Assembly (NCBI RefSeq): GCF_001679725.1
Contig: NZ_CP016282.1
Span: 2,604,001-2,668,000, forward strand
From: Cryobacterium arcticum
Lineage (GTDB): Bacteria; Actinomycetota; Actinomycetes; Actinomycetales; Microbacteriaceae
Direction of reading: 5' to 3'
DNA: 64,000 nucleotides
Shown here: piece by piece, positions 1-9,999 of the stretch
Layout of the letters: each line of letters opens with the position of its first letter
Numbering within the stretch: the stretch's first letter is position 1
Notes under the pieces: model-generated
Told to the model about the DNA's origin: nothing
Database searches by the model: none
Seen by the model: the letters and a program-made list of their open reading frames with translations, nothing else
Position numbers and translations under genes: made by a program

Positions 1-303
1 CTTATTGTTTTGCAGAGATCGTTAACGAGATAACCCTGCATCCTCGACCCGCTTCTCACAGTTACGCAGGCAATGTCGAAACCGATCATCCCCATGTTCA
101 CGTGTCGACGGCTCTCTAGGAGTCGCACGAGACGCGGTTGTTGTCACACGCTGTTGAGTTACCAATCTTGTTTCCAAGACCGCAGTGACGAACATTGCAG
201 CCCGCCACTACGGCCTTTCAGGATACAACACTTTCCCCCACCAGTGCACTCGGCCGCCGGCTTGCCCGCGCAACTGTTACCCAACCGGGGACTCCTGGCC
301 GCC
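1..303. other. left-edge stretch without a recognisable gene
   Basis: The first 300 bases hold only short reading frames with no recognisable protein similarity and a less GC-rich composition than the rest of the window. No tRNA, terminator or gene end from a neighbour could be identified. It runs directly into the repeat array upstream of the HNH gene and is probably intergenic or degenerate sequence. Confidence 0.5.
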
Positions 304-480
304 GGTCGACCCCGTCGAGATCCCGCGCCCTACTGTCCACCGTGCCCGATCGTTGATCGAGCCCGTCGAGATCCCGCAAGCCGCTGTCCACCGCCCCCGA
401 TCGCCGATCGAGCCTGTCGAGATCCCGCGACCTGCTGTCCACCGTGCCCCGATCGTCGATCGAGCCTGTCGAGATCCCCT
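304..480 (+). repeat. direct-repeat array upstream of the HNH gene (about 51-bp units)
   Basis: A core of the form GATCGAGCCYGTCGAGATCCC recurs at about 304, 355, 406 and 458, giving a 51-52 bp period. Between cores lies a semi-conserved spacer containing CTGTCCACCG. The last unit is partial. The core is a variant of the motif found downstream of the HNH gene (2413-2524), but in the opposite orientation, so the gene lies between inverted arrays. Confidence 0.85.
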
Positions 481-545
481 TAGAAACCTCTATGAACCTG
501 CAATGACTCCGGCGCAAATATTCTCGAGATTCCCTTGTTGATAAC

Positions 546-574
546 TTGACATTTCCTCACAATATTCTCTGATT
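546..574 (+). promoter_or_regulatory. candidate promoter of the HNH gene
   Basis: A perfect -35 consensus TTGACA sits at 546-551 in a locally AT-rich stretch. The -10 about 17 nt further on is poor (CTGATT, 569-574). A purine-rich run (GGGAGAATAGGGG) precedes the ATG at 592. The -35 is clear; the -10 assignment is a guess. Confidence 0.35.
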
Positions 575-591
575 CGTGGGAGAATAGGGGT

Positions 592-2406
592 ATGGACGAA
601 GAGCTCGTAAACGGCTCCACCGCACCGCTGGGAGGCACTCCCACCGGCAGCACTCCGCAGGACTGGAACACCAGCCTGGCTGGTCCGGCACCCGTTCCCG
701 CCGCCTTCGATGTCGCCGCTGACTCGAGCGTAAACGCAGCCACCGACACTCCCACCGACACTCGCTCCGGCGCTGGATCCACCCCCGACTCGGGCTCTGG
801 TACCGACCGGGCCGACAACACCGACGGCGAGCCTGTCAGGCCGGCACCTGCCCGCCCGGCTCGCCGGGGTGCCCCGCAGCCGATCTGGCGGGACCCCGCA
901 GACCTCCCCGCGGTGCAGCGCGCTCACACCGGTGAGTTCGGGGAGAAACTGCACCTCCTGTCCGAAGCCGCCGCGGTGGTGCAGGAGGTGATGGGCTCGA
1001 TCGATGTTGACGGCCTCAACGATGCGGAGCTGGTCGCCCTGACCCAGATGACCGAGAAGGTCGGCCGGCCGGCCGATCTGGCCCGGGTGACCACGGCCAC
1101 GGTCGTGGACTACCGGTCCCGGACGGGCCTGGGCCGGGACTCGTTGGCGTGGAAGCTCGGCGCGTCGCACCACACGGATTTGTTGACCCGGTTGACCGGG
1201 GCGTCGGGGCAGGAGATGAAACGGCGGGTGCGGTTGGGCGAGAAGATCGCCCCACGCATGATGGGCGGCACCGTCCTGGACCCCGTGTTCCCGACCGTCG
1301 CCGCCGCCCTGGCCGACGGGGAACTCGGTCTCGATGCGGCCGAGGAGATCGTGAAGGGCCTGGCCGACTACAAGGTCCACGGTCGCTTCGACGCGAACCC
1401 GGCCGATGTTGACGCGGCCGAGGCGGGCCTGGTGGAATCGGCCACCGGCTCCCTCTACGGCCGCACGGGCGACGACGACCCGATCACCCGGCTGGGCGAC
1501 TCGGACGGGTTCGCCTACCCCGCTGACGCGCTTCGCGACATGGCGCTGCAGTGGCAGGCGGCCCTGAACCCGGACGGTCTCGCCCCGAACGAGGAGGTCC
1601 TCGAGGCGAAGTCGACGTTCTCGTTCGGTGGGATCCGCAACGGCCTCTACCCGCTCCGCGGCGGCGTGACGCCGGAGCTCAAAGGCATCATCCAAACCTT
1701 GTTCAACACGTACCAGTCCGCCCGCACCGCACCCCGGTTCCCCTCCGCCGAGGAACAGGAACGCATCGAGGCCGGCGAACTCGTCCCCGGGGAGATCCTC
1801 GACGAACGCAGCGGCGGCGAGAAACGAGCCGACATCCTCCGCGGCATCCTCACCCAGGTCGCCCAAGACCCCCGCACCCCGACCCTGGGCGGGATGCCAC
1901 CAACCGTGATGGTGCACGTGAGTGCCGCGGATCTCCTCGCCGGCATCGGCGTCGGCTGGATCGACGGCGTGGATGCGCCCCTGTCGATGAAGACGATCAA
2001 TCAGATGGTCGACAACGGTGGCATCCGGCCCGTGTTCTTCGGCGGCAACGGCGCCGTCCTCGCCCTGGGTAACAAAGCCCGCTGCTTCAGCCCCCTGCAA
2101 CGCCGCGAGATCACCGCCCGGGATGGCGGCTGCATCACCCCCGGCTGCACCTGCCCACCCCAATGGACCGAAATCCACCACGTCATCCCCTGGGAACAAG
2201 GCGGCCGCACCGACATCGACAACGGAGTGTTGCTCTGCTGGTACCACCACCACACCATCAACACCTCCGGGTGGAAGATCCGCATGGTCAACGGGATGCC
2301 GCAGGTGAAAGCACCGCACTGGATCGACCCGACCGGAACATGGCGACGGCCCAACCAGCACCGCGCCCACGACCCCAACACCCGAAAACCGCCGAACACG
2401 GAATGA
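592..2406 (+). CDS. DUF222 / 13E12-type protein with C-terminal HNH endonuclease domain
   Basis: A 604-residue protein. The first ~100 residues are Thr/Pro/Ala-rich and low complexity. The middle (~120-450) resembles the DUF222 domain of the actinobacterial 13E12 repeat family. The C-terminus (~505-565) is an HNH nuclease: CITPGCTCP supplies Cys ligands, followed by IHH (~528-530), DNGVLLC and HHH. Family knowledge: these proteins exist in many near-identical copies per actinobacterial genome and are presumed HNH nucleases, but their biological role is not established. The copy is intact and all HNH residues are present. Its setting between inverted repeat arrays suggests a mobile or repeat-maintaining unit, which is inference. 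No partner gene lies next to it. Confidence 0.9.
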   Translation: MDEELVNGSTAPLGGTPTGSTPQDWNTSLAGPAPVPAAFDVAADSSVNAATDTPTDTRSGAGSTPDSGSGTDRADNTDGEPVRPAPARPARRGAPQPIWRDPADLPAVQRAHTGEFGEKLHLLSEAAAVVQEVMGSIDVDGLNDAELVALTQMTEKVGRPADLARVTTATVVDYRSRTGLGRDSLAWKLGASHHTDLLTRLTGASGQEMKRRVRLGEKIAPRMMGGTVLDPVFPTVAAALADGELGLDAAEEIVKGLADYKVHGRFDANPADVDAAEAGLVESATGSLYGRTGDDDPITRLGDSDGFAYPADALRDMALQWQAALNPDGLAPNEEVLEAKSTFSFGGIRNGLYPLRGGVTPELKGIIQTLFNTYQSARTAPRFPSAEEQERIEAGELVPGEILDERSGGEKRADILRGILTQVAQDPRTPTLGGMPPTVMVHVSAADLLAGIGVGWIDGVDAPLSMKTINQMVDNGGIRPVFFGGNGAVLALGNKARCFSPLQRREITARDGGCITPGCTCPPQWTEIHHVIPWEQGGRTDIDNGVLLCWYHHHTINTSGWKIRMVNGMPQVKAPHWIDPTGTWRRPNQHRAHDPNTRKPPNTE

Positions 2407-2412
2407 CTCACC

Positions 2413-2524
2413 GGGTCTCGACAAGCTCGACCACCGGGTCTCGACAAGCTCGACCACCGGGTCTCGAAACGCTCGACCACCGGATCACCGCCTGCTTGAT
2501 CAGCGGGTCTCGACAAGCTCGACC
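2413..2524 (-). repeat. inverted-orientation repeat array downstream of the HNH gene
   Basis: GGGTCTCGACAAGCTCGACC occurs at 2413-2432, 2436-2455 and 2505-2524, with a variant (GAAACG in place of GACAAG) at 2459-2478. A second short motif, CCTGCTTGATCAGCGGG, is present twice, around 2491-2507 and 2537-2553. The reverse complement GGTCGAGCTTGTCGAGACCC is the counterpart of the core seen at 304-480. The array begins 6 bp after the HNH stop codon. Confidence 0.9.
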
Positions 2525-2574
2525 ACCGGGGCTTGGCCTGCTTGATCAGCGGGCCGGGGGCAGTGCGGGTGCTG

Positions 2575-3051
2575 CTAGTCGCCGAGGTTGCGACGCGCGG
2601 AGATCGCGCGGTCGGACTCGCGCTTGTCCTGGCGTTCGCGCAGGGTCTGCCGCTTGTCGAATTCCTTCTTACCCTTGGCTACCGCGATCTCGACCTTGGC
2701 CTTGCCATCGCTGAAGTAGATCTTCAGCGGGATGAGGGTGTATCCACCCTCTTTGGTCTTATGGCTGATCTTGATGATCTCCTGCTTGTGCAGAAGCAGC
2801 TTGCGCTTGCGGCGCGGCGGGTGGTTGGTCCAGGTTCCGGCCGTGTACTCCGGAATGTGCACGGCATCCAGCCACGCCTCACCGGACTCGATGAAGGCAT
2901 AGCCGTCGACAAGCGACGCCCGGCCGGCCCGAAGGGACTTCACCTCGGTGCCACTCAAGACCATTCCGGCCTCGTACGTGTCCTCGATGAGGTAGTCGTG
3001 GCGCGCCTTGCGATTGGTCGCGACGACCTTCTCGCCTTTTTCCCTGGGCAC
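2575..3051 (-). CDS. smpB: SsrA-binding protein SmpB
   Basis: SmpB binds tmRNA and delivers it to stalled ribosomes for trans-translation. The protein shows the family landmarks: NRKARHDY near the N-terminus, [16 protein letters not shown], the KLLLHKQEI segment and a basic C-terminal tail ([18 protein letters not shown]). A longer frame opens at 3087, but the GTG at 3051 is preceded by GAGGAG at 6 nt and gives 158 residues, the usual SmpB length, so that start is chosen. It follows ftsX on the same strand by 100 bp, the common actinobacterial order prfB-ftsE-ftsX-smpB. No ssrA gene is visible next to it. Confidence 0.95.
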   Translation of the reverse strand: MPREKGEKVVATNRKARHDYLIEDTYEAGMVLSGTEVKSLRAGRASLVDGYAFIESGEAWLDAVHIPEYTAGTWTNHPPRRKRKLLLHKQEIIKISHKTKEGGYTLIPLKIYFSDGKAKVEIAVAKGKKEFDKRQTLRERQDKRESDRAISARRNLGD

Positions 3052-3151
3052 GGCATTCTCCTCGATCAGTTGTGGTGCGACCGGCATCCGCCGGGCAGCC
3101 CATCAGTCTAGCGGCACCTGCACCCGCCACCGACACGCTGCCCGCGACGGA

Positions 3152-4066
3152 TCAGACCTTCAGGTACCGGGTGATGGCGAAGTTGGCCGACGCCGCCGCC
3201 AGGGCGGCACCGAGCACCAACAGAATGGGCACCACGGTCAACGCATCCTGCAGGTCGACGAGAGCGAAGCCGCTGAGCCGCGCCCCAAGGAAGTCCTGCA
3301 CGAAGAACTTCACCAGCGCCACGACCGCTCCACCGGCAAGCAACGAACCCAGCAAAGCCGCGAACACCCCCTCGAGGATGAACGGCGTTTGAATGAACCG
3401 GTTCGACGCACCCACCAGCCTCATGATGCCCAGCTCCTTCCGCCGGGAGAACGCCGACAGACGGATGGTCGTGGCGATCAGCAGCGCCGCCGCCACGAGC
3501 ATCAGCGACGCGATGCCGATGGCCGTGTAACTGGCCACGTTGAGCACGGAGAAGATCTGGTCGAGGTACTTGCGCTGGTCGGCGACGTTCTCAACGCCCG
3601 CAACACCCGAGAGGCTCTCCACGAGCACGTCGGAGTCCTCCGGGTTCTTCAGGTTGACCCAGAACGTCTGGTTGAGCTGCTCGGGGGTCACATAATCCGC
3701 CACCGGGTTGCCCGCGAACTGCGTCTTGAAGTTCTCGAAGGCCTGCTCGTGCGTCTCGAAGTAGTACTTGTCGATGAACGTCGCCAGAGTCGGGGACTCC
3801 AGCTGCGCCTTCACCGAGTCGATCTGCTCCTGGGTGGCCTCGCCCGCCGTGCAGGTCTCCCCCGGCGAGATCGCCGTGCACATGTAGATGCCCACCTGTG
3901 CACGGTCGTACCAGAAGTTCTTCATCTGGCCGATCTGCATCTGCATCAGGATGGCGGCACCGACGAAAGTCAGCGAGATGAAGGTCACCAGAACGACGGA
4001 GACCACCATCGAGGCGTTGCGCCGCAAGCCGTGGGAGGCTTCGGAAAGTACGAGTCCGAGTCTCAT
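3152..4066 (-). CDS. ftsX: cell-division ABC transporter permease FtsX
   Basis: A 304-residue inner-membrane protein that pairs with FtsE and is known to couple division to peptidoglycan hydrolase activation. One membrane helix lies near residues 19-45, then an extracellular domain of ~130 residues, then three C-terminal helices (about 178-200, 223-250, 265-298), the usual FtsX layout. The motif [14 protein letters not shown], typical of the cytoplasmic coupling region, precedes helix 3. The extracellular domain contains two cysteines ([14 protein letters not shown]) that could form a disulfide. It overlaps ftsE by 4 bp (ATGA), so translation is probably coupled. Confidence 0.96.
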   Translation of the reverse strand: MRLGLVLSEASHGLRRNASMVVSVVLVTFISLTFVGAAILMQMQIGQMKNFWYDRAQVGIYMCTAISPGETCTAGEATQEQIDSVKAQLESPTLATFIDKYYFETHEQAFENFKTQFAGNPVADYVTPEQLNQTFWVNLKNPEDSDVLVESLSGVAGVENVADQRKYLDQIFSVLNVASYTAIGIASLMLVAAALLIATTIRLSAFSRRKELGIMRLVGASNRFIQTPFILEGVFAALLGSLLAGGAVVALVKFFVQDFLGARLSGFALVDLQDALTVVPILLVLGAALAAASANFAITRYLKV

Positions 4067-5313
4067 CGGGTGGGTCCTACGTTCTGCTCAATGGTGGGGT
4101 CGGGCTTCTCACCGGGCGCCCGCAGACCGAGCTTCTCGGCCAGCGTGAGCTGCTCCGGCTCGTCATGCTGGGTGACCGGGATAACCGGCCGGCTCATGGT
4201 GGATGCCGGCGGCTCGACGTTCGCCGCCGGCTCGGCCGGCTCGGCCTCGGCCGGCGGGGCGTATTCAACGACAGGCTGGGCGTATTCGACGACGGGCGCC
4301 TGCTGGGCAGCAACCGGCTGGGCAGCCTCGCGCTCGACGGCCACCGGCTGAGCGGCGGCGGGCTCGGCATGACGCTCGGGAACCGACGCGGTGGTAGCCA
4401 CCTCGGACTCCTCGGCGGGCGGAGCTGTGTTCACCGCGACAGCAGCGGCTTCGACCTCCGCCGAGGCCACCTCCTGGGGCAGCACCTCCGGAGCGGGGTA
4501 GGTCAGCGGCGCGGCGGGCGTCGGGCCCGTGCTCGGGCCCGTGGTGGCTCCCGTCGCCGCACCAGTGGACGGCATCCGTGAAGACCTGGACGGGGCACGC
4601 TCACCCGGGGGCAGCACCATGGGGATGGCCGCGGTGGCATAACCACCCTGGCGCTCGTCACGCACGATCTGCCCGGCGGACAGCTCGATCACGCGGCGCT
4701 TCATCTTGTCGACGATGCCCGCCTCGTGGGTGGCCATGATGACAGTGGTGCCGCCGGCGTTGATCCGGGCCAGCAACGACATGATCTCGGCGCTCGTCGT
4801 GGGGTCGAGGTTACCGGTGGGCTCGTCGGCCAGAACGATCTGCGGCTTGTTGACGATCGCGCGGGCGATGGCCACACGCTGCTGCTCACCACCGGAGAGT
4901 TCGTGCGGCAGGCGCTGCGCCTTCTCGGCCAGCCCCACCATCTGCAACGTGTCAGGCACAGCCTCCTGGATGTACCCGCGAGACTTGCCGATCACCTGCA
5001 GGCTGAAGGCGACGTTGTCGTAGACGCTCTTGTTCGGCAGCAGGCGGAAGTCCTGGAAGACCACGCCGAGGTTGCGACGGAAGTAGGGCACCTTGCGGTT
5101 GGAGATGGAGCGCAGGTCCTGGCCGAGCACGTGAATGCTCCCGCTGGACGGCTTCTCCTCCTTCAACATCAGGCGAAGGCAACTCGACTTTCCCGAGCCC
5201 GAAGCCCCGACCAGGAACACGAATTCGCCGCGAAGAATCTCGACGTCGATGGAGTTCAGGGCCGGTCGGTTCGTACCGGGATATTTCTTGGTGATGTGAT
5301 CAAATCGGATCAT
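4063..5313 (-). CDS. ftsE: cell-division ABC transporter ATP-binding protein FtsE with long C-terminal extension
   Basis: Residues 1-~225 are a complete ABC ATPase: Walker [10 protein letters not shown] (36-44), Q-loop VFQDF, signature [14 protein letters not shown] (139-152) and Walker B ILADEP followed by TGNLD. Usual FtsE proteins are ~220-230 residues; this one is 416. The extra ~190 residues are Pro/Ala/Val/Glu-rich with repeated VVEYA and PAEAEPAEP blocks and look disordered. The ATPase half should energise FtsX; the tail's role is unknown. A TAGGCT hexamer lies 10 nt before the ATG, so a very short leader is possible. Confidence 0.96.
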   Translation of the reverse strand: MIRFDHITKKYPGTNRPALNSIDVEILRGEFVFLVGASGSGKSSCLRLMLKEEKPSSGSIHVLGQDLRSISNRKVPYFRRNLGVVFQDFRLLPNKSVYDNVAFSLQVIGKSRGYIQEAVPDTLQMVGLAEKAQRLPHELSGGEQQRVAIARAIVNKPQIVLADEPTGNLDPTTSAEIMSLLARINAGGTTVIMATHEAGIVDKMKRRVIELSAGQIVRDERQGGYATAAIPMVLPPGERAPSRSSRMPSTGAATGATTGPSTGPTPAAPLTYPAPEVLPQEVASAEVEAAAVAVNTAPPAEESEVATTASVPERHAEPAAAQPVAVEREAAQPVAAQQAPVVEYAQPVVEYAPPAEAEPAEPAANVEPPASTMSRPVIPVTQHDEPEQLTLAEKLGLRAPGEKPDPTIEQNVGPTR

Positions 5314-5417
5314 GGCGTGTTCGAGCCTAGGCAGCCAACCTGGATTTTCCTACTTGCGACATACCTCAAGCAGCAACTCGACAGGTTGACGGGAGCCACC
5401 GCCGGCCGGTTTCCCCG

Positions 5418-6524
5418 CTATTCGGTGGGGGTTTTCCGCCAGCGGATGCCCGCGGCGATGAATCCGTCGAGGTCGCCGTCGAACACGTTGGAGGGGTTGT
5501 TGACCTCGTACTCCGTGCGCAGATCCTTGACCATCTGGTAGGGCGCGAGCACGTAGCTGCGCATCTGGTCACCCCAGCTGGCGGTGATGATGCCGGCGAA
5601 CTCCTTCTTCGTCGCCGCTTCCTGCTCACGCTGCAGAAGCAGCAGCCGGGAGGCCAGCACGCGCATGGCCGCGGCGCGGTTCTGGATCTGGCTCTTCTCG
5701 TTCTGGCAGCTCACCACCAGGCCCGTGGGCAGGTGGGTGATGCGCACGGCGGAGTCGGTGGTGTTGACCGACTGGCCGCCCGGGCCGCTGGAGCGGAACA
5801 CGTCGACCCGGATGTCGTTGTCGGGAATCTCGACCGCTTCGGCCTGCTCGATCAGCGGCACGACCTCGACCGCGGCGAAGGAGGTCTGGCGCTTGCCCGC
5901 GGAGTTGAACGGGCTCATCCGCACCAGGCGGTGGGTGCCGGCCTCGACGCTCAGGGTCCCGAAGGCATACGGGGCATTGACCTCGAAGGTCGCCGACTTG
6001 ATGCCGGCCTCTTCCGCGTAGCTCACGTCGAGAACGTTGGTGGTGTAGTTGTGCTGCTCGGCCCAGCGCAGGTACATGCGCAGCAGCATCTCGGCGAAGT
6101 CGGCGGCATCGACGCCGCCGGCGCCGGCCCGGATGGTGATCACGGCGGGGTTCGGGTCGAACTCGCCGTTCAACAGGGTCTGTACCTCGAGGTCGCCGAG
6201 CACCTTCTTGACGCTCTCCAGCTCGGCCGTTGCCTCGTCCGCTGACTCCTGGTCGCCCTCGGCGTTGGCCAGCTCCACGAGCACCTCGAGGTCGTCCAGA
6301 CGGGACTCGATGCTCTCGATGCGCTTGAGCTCGCTCTGGCGGTGGCTCAGGTCGCTGGTCACCTTCTGGGCGTGCTCGGAGTCGTTCCAGAGGTCGGGCG
6401 CGCCCGCCTCGTCGTTCAGCTCGGCAATGTCCAGACGTAGCCGGTCGATGTCGATCACCGACCGGATGTCGTCGAACGTGGCCCGCAGCGCGGCGATCTG
6501 CTCAGAGAAGTCCAGCTCAATCAT
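5418..6524 (-). CDS. prfB: peptide chain release factor 2
   Basis: RF2 releases the finished peptide at UGA and UAA stop codons. The 368-residue protein has the RF2 tripeptide SPF (204-206) for stop-codon reading and the universally conserved GGQ (249-251) for peptidyl-tRNA hydrolysis. The gene is one continuous frame from its ATG, so it lacks the programmed +1 frameshift found in many bacterial prfB genes. It heads the prfB-ftsE-ftsX-smpB block and is divergent from an MFS gene across 41 bp. TAGGCT sits 10 nt before the start. Confidence 0.97.
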   Translation of the reverse strand: MIELDFSEQIAALRATFDDIRSVIDIDRLRLDIAELNDEAGAPDLWNDSEHAQKVTSDLSHRQSELKRIESIESRLDDLEVLVELANAEGDQESADEATAELESVKKVLGDLEVQTLLNGEFDPNPAVITIRAGAGGVDAADFAEMLLRMYLRWAEQHNYTTNVLDVSYAEEAGIKSATFEVNAPYAFGTLSVEAGTHRLVRMSPFNSAGKRQTSFAAVEVVPLIEQAEAVEIPDNDIRVDVFRSSGPGGQSVNTTDSAVRITHLPTGLVVSCQNEKSQIQNRAAAMRVLASRLLLLQREQEAATKKEFAGIITASWGDQMRSYVLAPYQMVKDLRTEYEVNNPSNVFDGDLDGFIAAGIRWRKTPTE

Positions 6525-6552
6525 TGTGGAATCCAGCCTACCGGGCGAGAGG

Positions 6553-6558
6553 TAGCAT
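6553..6558 (+). promoter_or_regulatory. candidate -10 for leaderless MFS transcript
   Basis: TAGCAT lies 7 nt before the ATG at 6566, the spacing expected if transcription starts at the start codon. No convincing -35 is seen. A GAGAGG upstream overlaps it, so a leadered alternative is possible. Confidence 0.35.
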
Positions 6559-6565
6559 CGAACGG

Positions 6566-7840
6566 ATGAGTACCGAGCGCCCCTTCAGCCTGCGGGGGGT
6601 GGCTCTCGCAGCGTTCCTGCCCACGATGCTCTTCTCGATCGGTGAGGGCGCGATGATTCCCCTCATCCCGCTGGTGGCCGACAGTCTCGGCGCCTCCCTC
6701 GCCTTCGCGGGCTTCATCGCGGCCATGGTGATGGTGGGCGAACTGGCCGGAGATATCCCCAGTGGCGCCGTCGTCTCGCGCTTCGGCGAGCGGAACTCCA
6801 TGATCGGCGCATCGCTGCTGGCGATCATGGCCGTTCTGGTCTGCATCATCGCGCCCAACCCCCTCGTGCTGGCCGCAGGCATCTTCCTCATCGGCCTGGC
6901 CACGGCGGTCTTCGCGCTCGCGCGGCACGCCTTCATGACCAGCTACGTTCCCGTGGCCTACCGGGCCAGGGCCCTCTCCACCCTCGGCGGCGTCTTTCGC
7001 GCCGGCTGGTTCGTCGGCCCGTTCATCGCGGCCGGCGTCATCCAGCTCACCGGCAGCACCACCGCGGTCTTCTGGGTATTCATCGTCTGCTGCCTGGCGG
7101 CGGCCGTGGTGCTGTTGCTGCTGCCGGATCCCTCGAGCACCTTCGCGAGCGCCGCGCCCGGAGCGCCGGCCGGCACCGCCGTGCGCACCGCCGGCGAGGA
7201 CGAGGCAGCGGCGGAGACCACCGGCCTGTTCGCCACCATCTGGCGGTACCGCGGCGTGCTGCTGCGGCTCGGTACCGGCGCGGGCCTAGTCGGCGCCATG
7301 CGCGCCACCCGCACGGTGATGCTGCCCCTCTGGGCGGTCAGCATCGGCATCAACGAGCCGGACACGGCCCTGATCATCGGCATCGCCGGCGGGATCGATT
7401 TCGCCCTGTTCTACGCCAGCGGCCAGATCATGGACCGGTTCGGCCGCATGTGGACCGCGATCCCGTCGATGATCGGGCTCGGCATCGGCATGCTCGCCCT
7501 CTCCTTCACCCACGACCTGCCCGACAACGTTCAGTGGTTCATCGCCGTGGCGATGTTCCTCTCGCTGGCCAACGGCATCGGCAGCGGTCTGCTGATGACC
7601 CTGGGCGCCGACCTGGCACCGCCCACCGGCCCCGCGCCGTTCCTGGGCGCCTGGCGATTCACGGCCGATTTCGGTAGCGCCGCCGCTCCCCTGGCCGTCG
7701 CCGGCATGACTGCGGTGTTGTCGCTGTCGGTGGCCAGTGGTGTCATGGGCGTCGTGGGGCTCCTCGGCGCCGGGGTGCTCTGGCGCTACATTCCCCGGTA
7801 CGCACCGCGCCATCCCCGCGTACCCCTGCGAGACACTTAA
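6566..7840 (+). CDS. MFS family transporter
   Basis: A 424-residue major facilitator protein with about 12 hydrophobic helices, two six-helix halves and a charged central loop (~200-230, EDEAAAETT). The segment [13 protein letters not shown] after helix 2 is the MFS loop 2-3 motif. The frame is open further upstream, but the ATG at 6566 starts the recognisable N-terminus ([11 protein letters not shown]). The substrate cannot be told from sequence; similar proteins are usually annotated as drug or small-molecule exporters. It is divergent from prfB, and a nitroreductase-type gene follows 27 bp downstream. Confidence 0.9.
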   Translation: MSTERPFSLRGVALAAFLPTMLFSIGEGAMIPLIPLVADSLGASLAFAGFIAAMVMVGELAGDIPSGAVVSRFGERNSMIGASLLAIMAVLVCIIAPNPLVLAAGIFLIGLATAVFALARHAFMTSYVPVAYRARALSTLGGVFRAGWFVGPFIAAGVIQLTGSTTAVFWVFIVCCLAAAVVLLLLPDPSSTFASAAPGAPAGTAVRTAGEDEAAAETTGLFATIWRYRGVLLRLGTGAGLVGAMRATRTVMLPLWAVSIGINEPDTALIIGIAGGIDFALFYASGQIMDRFGRMWTAIPSMIGLGIGMLALSFTHDLPDNVQWFIAVAMFLSLANGIGSGLLMTLGADLAPPTGPAPFLGAWRFTADFGSAAAPLAVAGMTAVLSLSVASGVMGVVGLLGAGVLWRYIPRYAPRHPRVPLRDT

Positions 7841-7867
7841 ACCAGACCGAAGAGAGAGTTGACTGTC

Positions 7868-8305
7868 ATGCCGCTGCACGGAGACTACGAGCCCAGCCCC
7901 GAGAAGTGGGTGCGCGACCAGGTCGAGCTGTACGAATCGTCCGGCGGCACCCAGGGCACCACCCTGCGCGGGATGCCCGTGATCGTGCTGACCACCCTCG
8001 GCGCCAAGTCCGGCAAGATCCGCAAGGCTCCGCTCATGCGTGTCGAGCATGACGGCCGCTATGCCGCCGTCGCTTCCCTGGGCGGCAGCCCGAAGAACCC
8101 GGTCTGGTACGCCAACGTGGTCGCGCATCCGCTCGTCGAGGTGCAGGACGGGCCGGTCCGGCAGGACATGCGGGCGCGGGAGATCACCGGCGAGGAGAAG
8201 GACCTGTGGTGGGAGCGGGCCGTCGCGGCGTACCCGCCCTACGCGGACTATCAGAGCAAGACCGACCGGGTGATCCCGGTCTTCCTGCTCGAGCCCGTCT
8301 CCTAG
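7868..8305 (+). CDS. nitroreductase/deazaflavin-dependent oxidoreductase (Ddn-like split beta-barrel)
   Basis: A 145-residue protein with the pattern of the DDN/F420-dependent split-barrel family: [14 protein letters not shown], then [19 protein letters not shown], then the [12 protein letters not shown] motif. Family members bind coenzyme F420 and reduce diverse substrates; the physiological substrate here is unknown. A TTG at 7859 is also in frame, but the ATG at 7868 has AGAGAG at a sensible distance and is preferred. The stop codon overlaps the GTG start of the next gene (TAGTG), suggesting coupled translation. Confidence 0.85.
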   Translation: MPLHGDYEPSPEKWVRDQVELYESSGGTQGTTLRGMPVIVLTTLGAKSGKIRKAPLMRVEHDGRYAAVASLGGSPKNPVWYANVVAHPLVEVQDGPVRQDMRAREITGEEKDLWWERAVAAYPPYADYQSKTDRVIPVFLLEPVS

Positions 8306-8961
8306 TGGCCCGCGTCACCAAGCGCGGCCCGCAGCTGGACCGGATCGTCCTGGAGAACCTGCTCGACAACGACGGCGCCCTGGTGGGCCGCGGCGACGAC
8401 CGCGCGGCCGAGCGGTACACCCGGGTGGACTTCTCCGGCCGTGACTTCACCGGCACGGGCTTCACCGAGTGTGAACTGCACGCCGTGGACCTGAACACCA
8501 CGGTGTTGCGCGGCACCAGCTGGGCGGAGTGCGTCGCCACGGAACTGCACGCCGCGGTGTTCAGCGCGCCCCGCTCCAGCTGGCGGGACGTGCGCATCGA
8601 ACACTCCAGGCTCGGCTCTGTCGAGATGTACGAGGCGAACCTGCGCAGCGTGCAGATCGACGGCTCCAAGCTGGACTTCGTGAACCTGCGCAACGCCACC
8701 CTCACCGACGTGCTGATCAGCAACTGCATCATCGACGAACTCGACATCTCGAGCGCCGTCGTGCAGCGGCTGGAGCTGCGGGACTGCCGGATCGGCACGC
8801 TGGACGTCGCCGGTGCCCGCCTCACCGACGTCGACCTGCGATCGAGCGACTTCTCAGCCATCCACAGCCTGGAGGGCCTCAAGGGAGCCACCATCGACGA
8901 CGCCCAGCTGTCGCTGCTGGCACCGCTGCTGGCGGCGCACCTCGGGATCCTGGTCGATTGA
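8305..8961 (+). CDS. pentapeptide-repeat protein
   Basis: From the GTG overlapping the previous stop codon the protein is 218 residues. The middle is a run of pentapeptide-like repeats with Leu/Phe/Val at every fifth position (DFSGRDFTGTGF, DLNTTVLRGTSW, NLRSVQIDGSKLDFVNLRNATL, split here by commas only where motifs recur), predicting a right-handed quadrilateral beta-helix. Such proteins can mimic DNA or act as scaffolds; no specific function can be assigned. It shares a transcript with the deazaflavin-type oxidoreductase and converges on glpX across 18 bp. Confidence 0.88.
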   Translation: MARVTKRGPQLDRIVLENLLDNDGALVGRGDDRAAERYTRVDFSGRDFTGTGFTECELHAVDLNTTVLRGTSWAECVATELHAAVFSAPRSSWRDVRIEHSRLGSVEMYEANLRSVQIDGSKLDFVNLRNATLTDVLISNCIIDELDISSAVVQRLELRDCRIGTLDVAGARLTDVDLRSSDFSAIHSLEGLKGATIDDAQLSLLAPLLAAHLGILVD

Positions 8962-8979
8962 CCAGCGCGGACTAGAGGG

Positions 8980-9966
8980 CTAGAGCCACTTCTCGGCGAG
9001 GTGCTCGGCGACGACCCGGCGGATGGTGCCGCTCTTGCCGCGCAGCACGATCGATTCGGTGCGGATCTTCGGCCCCATCTTGCGCACGCCGCCGACCAGC
9101 TGGCCGTCGGTGACGCCGGTGGCGACGAAATAGGTGTTGTCGCTGGTCACGAGGTCGTCGACGCCCAGGATCCGGTCGAGGTCGTGGCCGGCGTCGATGG
9201 CCTTCTGCGCCTCGTCGTCGTCCTTGGGGTGCAGCCTGGCCTGGATGAAACCGCCGAGGGCCTTGAGCGCGCAGGCGGTGATGATGCCCTCGGGCGTGCC
9301 GCCGATGCCCACGCACATGTCGATGCGGGTCTCGCTCAGGGCGGCGTTGATGCCGCCGGCCACGTCGCCGTCGAGCATCAGGCGGGTGCCGGCTCCGGCC
9401 GCGCGCACCTCGTCGATCAGGCCCGCGTGGCGCGGGCGGTCCAGAATGGCGATGGTCATATCGGCTACGTCCTTGCCCTTGGCCTTGGCGAGGGCACGGA
9501 TGTTCTCGCCGATCGGCTGGCGCAGGTCCACAACACCGTGGCCCTCCCATCCGGTGACGATCTTGTCCATGTAGAACACGGCACTCGGGTCGTACATGCT
9601 GCCGCGGTCGGCGACGGCGATCATGCTCAGCGCGTTCTGGCGGCCGTTGGCCGTGAGGGAGGTGCCGTCGATGGGATCCACGGCGATGTCGCAGGACGGC
9701 CCGCGGCCGCTGCCGACGTGTTCGCCGTTGTAGAGCATGGGCGCGTCGTCCTTCTCGCCCTCGCCGATCACGACAACGCCGTCGAAATCAACAGTGCCCA
9801 GGAACTTGCGCATCGCGTCGACGGCCGCGCCGTCGGCAGCGTTCTTGTCGCCGCGCCCGATGAAGGGAACGGCACGGATGGCGGCGGCCTCGGTGGCCCG
9901 CACAAGCTCCATGCCGAGGTTGCGGTCGGGGTGCAGGTACAGCGAAGCGTGTTCGGTATTCACCAT
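8980..9966 (-). CDS. glpX: class II fructose-1,6-bisphosphatase
   Basis: GlpX hydrolyses fructose-1,6-bisphosphate to fructose-6-phosphate in gluconeogenesis. The 328-residue protein carries the metal and substrate motifs of the lithium-sensitive phosphatase fold: GEGEKDD (68-74) and DPIDGT (97-102). The ATG at 9966 is preceded by AAGGAC. It lies 98 bp downstream of the GntP permease on the same strand, with an inverted repeat between them, so it may be a separate transcript. The class II aldolase gene fba is about 5 kb away. Confidence 0.96.
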   Translation of the reverse strand: MVNTEHASLYLHPDRNLGMELVRATEAAAIRAVPFIGRGDKNAADGAAVDAMRKFLGTVDFDGVVVIGEGEKDDAPMLYNGEHVGSGRGPSCDIAVDPIDGTSLTANGRQNALSMIAVADRGSMYDPSAVFYMDKIVTGWEGHGVVDLRQPIGENIRALAKAKGKDVADMTIAILDRPRHAGLIDEVRAAGAGTRLMLDGDVAGGINAALSETRIDMCVGIGGTPEGIITACALKALGGFIQARLHPKDDDEAQKAIDAGHDLDRILGVDDLVTSDNTYFVATGVTDGQLVGGVRKMGPKIRTESIVLRGKSGTIRRVVAEHLAEKWL

Positions 9967-9999
9967 GGGTGGTTGTCCTTCGAGATCGTATGTGGGTTG

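Noticed and set aside
490..2457. Long minus-strand open frame (655 codons) antisense to the HNH gene
   Set aside because: It is the GC-driven shadow of the real gene: no recognisable motifs, and the plus-strand product has clear HNH and DUF222 features.
2407..2574. A tmRNA (ssrA) gene beside smpB, or a CRISPR array made of the repeats
   Set aside because: No tRNA-like ends or tag reading frame were found. The repeats are irregularly spaced, partly contiguous and coding-gene-associated, without unique spacers of constant length.
5418..6524. Programmed +1 frameshift in prfB
   Set aside because: The gene is continuous from its ATG with no early in-frame UGA, so no frameshift is needed.
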